Positions 1-5,023 of a stretch of 8,861 nt of DNA are shown piece after piece (position 1 is the stretch's first letter; each line of letters opens with the position of its first letter). The DNA comes from Blastocatellia bacterium (GTDB lineage: Bacteria > Acidobacteriota > Blastocatellia > Pyrinomonadales > Pyrinomonadaceae). The translations under genes and the position numbers were made by a program. The stretch is from assembly GCA_013695195.1 (NCBI GenBank), contig JACDAY010000372.1, forward strand, positions 1-8,861, in the 5' to 3' direction. The notes under the pieces were generated by a model. It did not search any database, was not told the DNA's origin, and saw only the letters and a program-made list of their open reading frames with translations.

Positions 1-117
1 ATATTCAAGGGGTTGCTTCGCCTGGAAAAATATCTGAAATGGCTGCCAATTGGCGGCCAGTATTACGTAAGGTCGATTAAGGGCAGCTCTAAAACTATTG
101 ACTCGTATGTCGGATAA
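1..117 (+). CDS. C-terminal end of an upstream gene, possibly a SAM-dependent methyltransferase (5' partial)
   Basis: Frame 1 is open from the first base and stops with TAA at 115-117, giving 38 residues. The tail reads like the last strand and helix of a soluble enzyme, with a segment RLEKYLKWLPIGGQYYV. In my recollection this resembles the end of class I SAM-dependent methyltransferases, where a Leu-Pro-x-Gly-Gly-Gln-Tyr stretch precedes the final beta strand. That is family memory rather than a visible catalytic motif, so the function is weak. The stop overlaps the start of the next gene (ATG at 107) by 11 bases in another frame, an arrangement typical of co-transcribed and translationally coupled genes, which supports this being a real coding end. 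The rest of the gene lies outside the window. Confidence 0.5.
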   Translation: MFKGLLRLEKYLKWLPIGGQYYVRSIKGSSKTIDSYVG

Positions 118-1720
118 TCACATTCAGCTAGCTTTCCCGGGAACTTTTACCCGGGTGGATATTCTATTTTTTTTTGCGGCTTTTGTCTTTCTTTACACCC
201 AACTTTTTCAGCTTCCTTTTACACCGTATTATTTTGAAGGCGATCATATAATTGCCACCTCAAACGCCATGCGCATGCTTGACGGAGAAGTTATCTATCG
301 GGACTTTTTCCATCTGGCCCCGCCCGGTACGGAATTGGTCTATGCATTATTTTTTTCAATATTCGGAGTAAAAGTCTGGGTTCTCAATATCGCTATTCTG
401 CTTCTTGGGTTAGCGCTGACCGCTTTAACCTGGTATTTCTCTCGACAGATTTTTACAGGATTATTCGTTTATTTGCCCGCATCTATTTTTTTGGCCATCG
501 GGTATCGACTTCTTTTTATTGACGGTTCTTTTCGCCTATTTAGTGTTGTTTTTGTTCTGGCGGCAGCAGCGGTTTTGTTGAATAAGATTACTCCCCGAAA
601 TTTAATGATCGCGGGGGGCATGTGCGGGTTAGCTTCATTTATTTTACAGCCGCGCGGCGTTGTGGGAATTGCGGGGATTATAATTTTTTTGATTTGGGAG
701 AATTATCAACGCGGATTTCATTTGAAAAGCCTCGTCAGGAACGGTTTGTATCTATCGCTGTCGTTCTTTCTCATTCTGTTTATTACTCATTCATATTTCC
801 TGTATCATGCGGGATTTGAAAATTATTATTTTTCACTGGTTACTTTTTTGCAGAAACACTATCCGAACGATCCATTGTCGAACCGCTCCGCCTATTTATC
901 GGAATTGCCGGATTTTCAGCAATATCTGGAGATATACTCTCCTTTATTTGCCTTATCGCGTTATTTTCGAATTGCCTTCCCGGTATTATTTTATTACCTG
1001 CTGGTTCCATTTGTGTATTTTGCTTTTTTATTTCTGAGATGGCGTCGAAAAACATATCTTTTGTCTAAGGAAATTGATATCAAACTAATGTTCCTTTGTA
1101 TTGTGGGTTTAACATTGTCCGCAGGGGTTTCTGCCTTAAGTGTTGTCCGTCTGAGCCACATCGCAATTCCCGGCATCGTTATTCTGGTTTGGTTATTAAA
1201 ACAAATTCCTTATTCCAAGCGGATTGCTATGATTTGTCTGGTTTTACTTGCCGTTCTAGGTTTTTCCTACGTGATCCAACGTCAAACTACCGCCAAAAAT
1301 TACCTGGATATGCCGGCAGGACGTGCGGCATTTTTTTCGGAACAGGTTTATGAAAGATACAAATGGATCGGCGAACAGACTCAACCAGGTGAGTTCTTTT
1401 TCGAAGCCCATCATCCCAGCTTTTATTTTCCATTTCTTCTTAAAAACCCGACGCCTTTGTACGTGGTGAGGGATTCTGAATACACGCCTCGATTTCAGGT
1501 GGAATCCGTTGTGAAGGCTTTGGAAAATAATCCCCCAAAGCTGATAGCCTGGCCCCGGAAATGGACAAAACCGCCCGACTCGCGAGCGGCAGGCGATAAT
1601 TTGGAAATACTCTGGCAGTTTATTGCGAAGAATTACGAATTACAGTTAGAGTTCAGCAAACACGTCGATTATACTGAGCATAGCGAAGGTGACATTGAGA
1701 TCTGGAGGCGCAAAAACTGA
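107..1720 (+). CDS. GT-C fold membrane glycosyltransferase (GT39/ArnT-like)
   Basis: This is a 537-residue polytopic membrane protein counted from ATG 107; a TTG at 98 would add three residues. I prefer the ATG. Neither start has a clear ribosome-binding site. Residues 18-35 form the first membrane helix. They are followed by an extracytoplasmic loop with the acidic pair Glu44 and Asp46 (YFEGDH), then a DGEVIYRDFFHLAPPG stretch at 59-74. That layout, with an acidic residue after TM1 and a later Tyr-Arg-Asp and Pro-Pro-Gly, is characteristic of GT-C enzymes of the dolichyl/undecaprenyl-phosphate-sugar-dependent kind. Many further helices follow, the last near 373-391, and then a soluble domain of about 145 residues that should face the periplasm. 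GT-C enzymes transfer sugars from polyprenyl-phosphate donors on the outer face of the membrane. Donor and acceptor cannot be read here. It overlaps the preceding gene and opens the polysaccharide locus seen in this window. Confidence 0.8.
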   Translation: MSDNHIQLAFPGTFTRVDILFFFAAFVFLYTQLFQLPFTPYYFEGDHIIATSNAMRMLDGEVIYRDFFHLAPPGTELVYALFFSIFGVKVWVLNIAILLLGLALTALTWYFSRQIFTGLFVYLPASIFLAIGYRLLFIDGSFRLFSVVFVLAAAAVLLNKITPRNLMIAGGMCGLASFILQPRGVVGIAGIIIFLIWENYQRGFHLKSLVRNGLYLSLSFFLILFITHSYFLYHAGFENYYFSLVTFLQKHYPNDPLSNRSAYLSELPDFQQYLEIYSPLFALSRYFRIAFPVLFYYLLVPFVYFAFLFLRWRRKTYLLSKEIDIKLMFLCIVGLTLSAGVSALSVVRLSHIAIPGIVILVWLLKQIPYSKRIAMICLVLLAVLGFSYVIQRQTTAKNYLDMPAGRAAFFSEQVYERYKWIGEQTQPGEFFFEAHHPSFYFPFLLKNPTPLYVVRDSEYTPRFQVESVVKALENNPPKLIAWPRKWTKPPDSRAAGDNLEILWQFIAKNYELQLEFSKHVDYTEHSEGDIEIWRRKN

Positions 1721-1748
1721 TTGGTTGTATAGATATTCCTGTCTTAGC

Positions 1749-1778
1749 TTGCTTATGGTATAGCGCAGCAGCTATGTT
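1749..1778 (+). promoter_or_regulatory. candidate promoter before the DUF433 remnant
   Basis: TTGCTT (1749-1754) and TATGTT (1773-1778) are separated by 18 bases and lie about 30 bases before the ATG of the DUF433 remnant. This is a loose match to a sigma-70 type promoter in an 87-base gap. It would give the toxin-antitoxin pair its own transcript. Matches this weak occur by chance. Confidence 0.22.
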
Positions 1779-1807
1779 AAAATAACTAGTTTCTGGTGCC
1801 AGATGCG

Positions 1808-2070
1808 ATGACCGACTTGTTAAAAAGATTTACTATTAATCCGAAGCAATGCGGCGGAAGACCATGTATTCGCGGGATGCGAATTCGTGTGATTGATGTG
1901 CTGGAATTGTTTGCGGCTGGTTTTAGTGCTAATGAGTTTTAGAGGAAATGCCCGACCTTGAGCCCGAAGAGTTACAAGCCTCTTTAGCGTATGCGGCACA
2001 AAAGTTTGATCATCCGATTTTGGTGGCGGCTTTATGGTGGTATGGATTTATGCGCAAATCTCGTCAATGA
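1808..2070 (+). pseudogene. frameshifted DUF433 antitoxin
   Basis: The ATG at 1808 opens a frame that begins like DUF433 proteins, with NPKQCGGRPCIRGMRIRV, the family's hallmark Cys-Gly-Gly-Arg-Pro-x-Ile-Arg-Gly-x-Arg-Ile. It stops early at TAG 1940-1942 after 44 residues. The frame starting at 1939 continues exactly as the family does (LEEMPDLEPEELQASLAYAA, then FDHPILVAA) and ends at TGA 2068-2070. Adding one base in the TTTT run at 1937-1940 would restore an 87-residue protein, close to the usual family length. DUF433 proteins are small DNA-binding antitoxins paired with DUF5615 PIN-like toxins, and the toxin remnant follows with overlap here. The first 44 residues might still be made, but the C-terminal part, which normally includes the conserved helix and HP motif, would be lost. 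Family identification is strong; the cause of the shift (mutation or sequencing) cannot be told from the sequence alone. Confidence 0.85.
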
Positions 2071-2370
2071 TTGCTGCTTGGATTACGGCTAATTTAACGT
2101 AAAGTGCATGGCGGGTCGAGATGTCGGGTTGCGTGACGCTGAAGACCGCCAGATCTTTCTTGAAGCGCGGAAACAATCGGCAATCGTAATGACGAAGGAT
2201 AACGATTTCAATTTACTGCAAAAAGAATTGGGCGCACCGCCGAAGCTAATTTGGATAACATGCGGAATTACATCGAACGTCAGATTAAAAGAAATTTAAC
2301 TGCCACATTCTCAGAAGCGATAGAATTTTTGAATGCAGGCGAAAACTTGGTAGAAGTGAACGTAAGATAA
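2034..2370 (+). pseudogene. frameshifted DUF5615 PIN-like toxin
   Basis: The remnant starts at ATG 2034, inside the end of the antitoxin (37-base overlap), and is spread over three frames. Segment one (2034 to about 2095) reads VWIYAQISSMIAAWITAN and meets TAA at 2100-2102. Segment two (2096-2296) reads VKCMAGRDVGLRDAEDRQIF, then VMTKDNDF and PPKLIWITCGITSN, and meets TAA at 2297-2299. Segment three (2296-2370) ends with ATFSEAIEFLNAGENLVEV, the normal family tail. Restoring one T at each junction gives 112 residues, the usual size of the family. DUF5615 proteins are PIN-like putative ribonucleases; the Lys-Asp-x-Asp-Phe motif is kept, but the N-terminal Asp usually found in the Trp-Ile-Asp-Ala-Gln motif is Tyr (TAT). 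Even with the frame repaired the enzyme is probably inactive. An internal ATG at 2108 opens a 63-codon frame covering only the middle of the domain. Confidence 0.85.
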
Positions 2371-2397
2371 GACTGAGGGCAAAAAAAACGAATTCAT

Positions 2398-2433
2398 TTG
2401 ACGTTGTCAATTTAACTTTAGATTGAGTAATGG
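2398..2433 (+). promoter_or_regulatory. candidate promoter/operator before the epimerase gene
   Basis: TTGACG (2398-2403) or the adjacent TTGTCA (2404-2409) could serve as a -35 element. Candidate -10 elements are TAGATT (2419-2424, spacer 15 from the first) and TAATGG (2428-2433, spacer 18 from the second). The two -35 candidates form a small dyad, TTGAC-GTT-GTCAA (2398-2410), which could bind a dimeric regulator. Neither promoter is close to consensus. Confidence 0.3.
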
Positions 2434-2480
2434 TGGTTTCGTCCAACGTCGGACACTCCACCATTGATAGTTAATTACTC
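2425..2480 (+). promoter_or_regulatory. hairpin leader directly upstream of the epimerase start
   Basis: AATGGTGG (2429-2436) pairs perfectly with CCACCATT (2458-2465), and inside it GTCC (2441-2444) can pair with GGAC (2451-2454). A second pairing is possible: GAGTAAT (2425-2431) with ATTACTC (2474-2480), which ends two bases before the ATG at 2483. The two pairings share bases 2429-2431, so they could stack or compete at the join. No T-run follows, so it is not a simple terminator. A role in translation of the epimerase is inference. Confidence 0.4.
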
Positions 2481-2482
2481 GG

Positions 2483-3487
2483 ATGAAAAAATCAAAAATA
2501 TTGGTTACTGGAGCTGGCGGATTTATCGGAAGCCATCTGGTAACATTCTTAAAAAATAAAGGTTATTGGGTTCGCGGCGTCGATCTGAAATATCCAGAAT
2601 TCAGTACAACAGACGCCGACGAGTTTCAGATTTTAGACTTAAGGCGATGGGAGAACTGTGTGCGTGCAACTGAAGGTGTAGATGAAGTTTACGCCCTCGC
2701 GGCAGATATGGGCGGCATGGGTTTTATCTCAGCTCACCACGCCCAGATTTTATACAACAATTCTTTGATAAACCTGCATACTCTCGAAGCCGCGCGAACC
2801 AATGATGTAAAGCGATATCTTTATACCAGTTCAGCGTGTATTTATCCCGAACATCTCCAGAAAGACACGAATGTAACACCATTAAAGGAAGAAGACGCAT
2901 ATCCGGCCTATCCTCAGGATGCGTACGGCTGGGAAAAGCTCGTTTCCGAAAGGCTCTGCATGCATTATCGTGAGGATTACGGGATCGAAACGCGGACTGT
3001 CCGGTTTCACAATATTTTCGGCGAGCGCGGCACTTGGGAAGGCGGCCGGGAAAAGGCCCCGGCGGCAATATGCCGAAAGATCGCTTTTGCAAAGCTTTCC
3101 GGCGAAACACAAATCGATATTTGGGGCGACGGCGAACAAACGCGCTCATTTTGCTATATAGACGACTGCGTCGAAGGAATCTATCGACTAATGCTCTCCG
3201 ATTTTCACGAGCCGCTTAATTTGGGCCAGGATAGGATGCTTACGATAAACGAACTCGCCGATATCATCGCCCGGATCGCCGGCGTAGAAATTTCAAAAAA
3301 ACATATAGACGGGCCGCAGGGCGTACGCGGAAGAAATTCGAACAATGACAAATTACGCGAAATTCTTGATTGGGAACCGCAAATTTCATTGGAAGACGGA
3401 TTGCGAAAGACTTATACCTGGATCGAAGGTGAGGTAGAAGCTCGATTCGAGCAAAACGCCGACATGAGGAAGGCAATAACCGTTTGA
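2483..3487 (+). CDS. GDP-mannose 3,5-epimerase-like NAD-dependent epimerase
   Basis: A 334-residue short-chain dehydrogenase/reductase enzyme of the extended type. The NAD site is TGAGGFIGSHL at the N-terminus (GxxGxxG, residues 9-19). Further signatures are MGGMGFI (76-82), TSSACIYPE (115-123), DAYGWEKLVSER (146-157), HNIFGERGTWEGGREKAPAA (176-195), WGDGEQTRSFCYIDDC (214-229) and GPQGVRGRNS (277-286). These are the specific signatures of GDP-D-mannose 3',5'-epimerase. Taking the known Arabidopsis catalytic residues Cys145, Tyr174, Lys178 and Lys217, the spacing maps exactly onto Cys119, Tyr148, Lys152 and Lys191 here, so the active site looks complete. The family converts GDP-D-mannose to GDP-L-galactose (and GDP-L-gulose) through a 4-keto intermediate in the cytoplasm. 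In this locus it would supply an L-sugar for the repeat unit. No GDP-mannose synthesis gene lies in the window. The start at ATG 2483 places the first beta strand correctly; no Shine-Dalgarno is evident. The last 15 or so residues look like a variable tail. Confidence 0.85.
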   Translation: MKKSKILVTGAGGFIGSHLVTFLKNKGYWVRGVDLKYPEFSTTDADEFQILDLRRWENCVRATEGVDEVYALAADMGGMGFISAHHAQILYNNSLINLHTLEAARTNDVKRYLYTSSACIYPEHLQKDTNVTPLKEEDAYPAYPQDAYGWEKLVSERLCMHYREDYGIETRTVRFHNIFGERGTWEGGREKAPAAICRKIAFAKLSGETQIDIWGDGEQTRSFCYIDDCVEGIYRLMLSDFHEPLNLGQDRMLTINELADIIARIAGVEISKKHIDGPQGVRGRNSNNDKLREILDWEPQISLEDGLRKTYTWIEGEVEARFEQNADMRKAITV

Positions 3488-3969
3488 TTGTATCTGATCA
3501 AAGCTTGATTCTGTGACATTGCGATCCTAGCTTCGGAGGAGCGTTATGTTTGCTCCGCTTTGCGTGTTGAGTTCCGCGGAACGGGCAGAAAAGTCTGTCG
3601 TCACCGCGGAGTTCCGGTAGTGGGTCAATTTGAATATAATCGGTTTTTTGGCATAGCCACGTCGTTCCGGCATGGAAACCGATCGTCGATATTTACACAA
3701 GGCGTTTAAACGTCCTTTTGGATCGTGGGTTTTTGCCGTCTGGCTGCTAAAGCAAAGCTTGGATAAGGACGTTAAAACGCCCTTTTGTCGTTGTCGTTTT
3801 ATCGACCACGCCGTAAACGACGTGGTTAAGCGAGGCCGAATACTAAACTTACCCACCACCGAATATTAATTACAAACATGTCGTCCTATCGGAACTTAGG
3901 ATAAAAAATTTACATCTCAATAGAATTCACTACAAGCTCGATTATTCAGAACGGAATATCACGATATAA
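3488..3969. other. 482-base gap with no convincing gene, rich in inverted repeats
   Basis: I see no gene here that I can support. Open frames exist on both strands (110 codons on the minus strand at 3527-3859; 65 codons on the plus strand at 3672-3869), but they lie over an inverted-repeat structure, their translations are low in recognisable motifs, and neither has a start signal. The gap contains a hairpin (GGAGC 3538-3542 with GCTCC 3552-3556), a perfect 12-base palindrome GTTCCGCGGAAC (3571-3582), and a long imperfect palindrome (about 3611-3871). The final hundred bases before the GT2 gene are A+T-rich and may hold its promoter, but no clear -35/-10 pair stands out. Confidence 0.6.
3611..3871. 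repeat. long imperfect inverted repeat (possible MITE-like or structured element)
   Basis: The arms 3611-3717 and 3765-3871 are imperfect reverse complements around a 47-base centre. Best blocks: GGCGTTTAAACGTCCTT (3701-3717) against the complement of 3765-3781, 16 of 17 matching; CCACGTCGTT (3657-3666) against AACGACGTGG (3816-3825), perfect; and CCGGTAGTGGG (3614-3624) against CCCACCACCGA (3852-3862), 9 of 11. Matching blocks keep the same order and nearly the same spacing on both arms, so they belong to one structure rather than scattered chance dyads. Arm similarity is perhaps two thirds by eye. There is no transposase. It could be a non-autonomous element, an intergenic repeat family, or a folded RNA region before the GT2 gene. 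Confidence 0.55.
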
Positions 3970-4917
3970 ATGGAAAACATAAGAATCGAAGTCGTTACGC
4001 CAGTCCATAATCGGCGCGAGATTACCCTTGAGTGTCTGCGAAGCCTTGCCCAAGCTGACCAAACGGGCTTTCAAATACATATTATAATAGTTGACGACGG
4101 TTCGACGGATGGAACATCCGAAGCGATCTGTCAAGAATTTCCTGACGTTGAGATCGTACAGGGGGACGGAAATCTGTGGTACACGGCTGGAGCGAATCGC
4201 GGAATGGCAGCAGCCATAGTGCGTAACCCGGACTATATTCTGGCGATTAATGACGACAGCATCTTCGATAACGGATTTTTGCAAAACATGGTCGAAACTG
4301 CCGAGACGTATGATCGGTCGGTTGTTGGGGCTGTTTTAATTGACTGGAAGTCACGAAAACGAGTATTTCAAGTCTCGCCCAAATGGTATGTCTGGTGGGG
4401 CGGCATGCGTCACTGGATGAAACAAACGATTCATACTCTACCTAAGACCCCCTGGAAAGTTGAGGTTATTGTGGGCAATTGTGTTTTATATCCTATACAA
4501 GCGGTCAGGGAAGCCGGTCTTATGGATGAAAAGCGGCTTCCACATTTTGGGGACGCCGAATACACTCCCAGAATGCGAAAGATGGGTTGGACCCTTTTGA
4601 TCGATCCTAGAGCGAAGGCCTTTTGCAAGCCCAATGACACTCCCAAATCGCTTCGGGCTCAATCAATGAAGGAGGTGTTTACTGCATTATTTGTAAATCC
4701 GAACCACTCCCATAGTTTGAAACGACGCTGGAATATGAGCATGGGGGGCGCACCCAATCGATTTCAGGGATTTACGGCGTTCTTTGTTTTTTTTGTAAGG
4801 TTTTTGCTCGGAATGAACGTGGAAGGAAAATGGGCAATCCGGCAAAATGAAAAGCCGCTTTCCGAAATCTTTAGAAACGAAACATTACCCGGAAAACAGC
4901 CTCGAAGATCAAATTAA
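3970..4917 (+). CDS. family 2 glycosyltransferase
   Basis: A 315-residue GT-A fold glycosyltransferase of family GT2. The N-terminal strand VVTPVHNR (8-15) is followed by the nucleotide-binding VDDGSTDGT motif (41-49), GNLWYTAGANRG (67-78) typical of the rhamnosyltransferase-like subgroup, and the metal-binding acidic motif NDD (94-96), which takes the place of DxD. HFGDAEYTPR (192-201) sits where the catalytic base and acceptor region normally lie. The hydrophobic stretch near 269-285 is probably an amphipathic membrane-association helix, since there are no true membrane spans. The enzyme should add one sugar from a nucleotide donor to a lipid-linked oligosaccharide at the cytoplasmic face. 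GT2 donors cannot be read from motifs alone, though the locus could offer GDP-L-galactose or a heptose. The ATG at 3970 starts just before the first beta strand; the bases before it are A+T-rich with no Shine-Dalgarno. It is separated from the flippase gene by 106 bases. Confidence 0.88.
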   Translation: MENIRIEVVTPVHNRREITLECLRSLAQADQTGFQIHIIIVDDGSTDGTSEAICQEFPDVEIVQGDGNLWYTAGANRGMAAAIVRNPDYILAINDDSIFDNGFLQNMVETAETYDRSVVGAVLIDWKSRKRVFQVSPKWYVWWGGMRHWMKQTIHTLPKTPWKVEVIVGNCVLYPIQAVREAGLMDEKRLPHFGDAEYTPRMRKMGWTLLIDPRAKAFCKPNDTPKSLRAQSMKEVFTALFVNPNHSHSLKRRWNMSMGGAPNRFQGFTAFFVFFVRFLLGMNVEGKWAIRQNEKPLSEIFRNETLPGKQPRRSN

Positions 4918-4929
4918 ATTATGGCCTCT

Positions 4930-5017
4930 TGTCAGAACCGGATGGCCGGGCTTCTGATAAGACAACTTTTGTCTAGCTCCGCGAAAGAAGCCGTCGCTGA
5001 CGCTTGCGGTTCTGACA
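4930..5017. repeat. inverted repeat in the GT2-flippase gap
   Basis: TGTCAGAACCG (4930-4940) and CGGTTCTGACA (5007-5017) are perfect 11-base inverted copies separated by 66 bases; the right arm ends six bases before the flippase ATG at 5024. Inside lies a small hairpin, AGACAA-CTT-TTGTCT (4960-4974). If transcribed, the outer pairing would bring the flippase start next to a stem base. The lack of a T-run argues against an intrinsic terminator. Confidence 0.5.
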
Positions 5018-5023
5018 CGCTCC

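Noticed and set aside
1934..2299. Programmed -1 frameshifting as an explanation for the broken toxin-antitoxin frames
   Set aside because: All three breaks need a -1 shift, but none has a proper X-XXY-YYZ slippery heptamer in the right phase, and three such sites in two tiny genes would be extraordinary. Decay or base-calling error is simpler.
2724..3149. Long antisense open frame within the epimerase gene
   Set aside because: It is a shadow of a strongly supported coding gene with conserved catalytic motifs on the plus strand; no independent evidence supports it.
3483..3509. Terminator after the epimerase gene
   Set aside because: TTTGAT/ATCAAA and ATCAA/TTGAT can form weak A+T-rich stems here, but they overlap the stop codon or are only five pairs long and no T-run follows.
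3611..3624. Possible ops/JUMPstart element (GGCGGTAG-like) before the GT2 gene
   Set aside because: Only GGTAG matches; the core octamer and the downstream pattern needed for RfaH recruitment are absent.
3527..3859. Minus-strand open frame of 110 codons in the large gap
   Set aside because: It lies across both arms of the long inverted repeat, shows no recognisable motif, opposes the direction of every neighbour and has no start signal. A frame kept open by repeat composition is the simpler explanation.
3672..3869. Plus-strand open frame of 65 codons in the large gap
   Set aside because: It overlaps the minus-strand frame and the palindrome, and its translation has no domain features I can recognise.
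3488..3969. CRISPR array, tRNA or known riboswitch in the large gap
   Set aside because: There are no regularly spaced direct repeats, no tRNA cloverleaf or CCA end, and no riboswitch core that I recognise.
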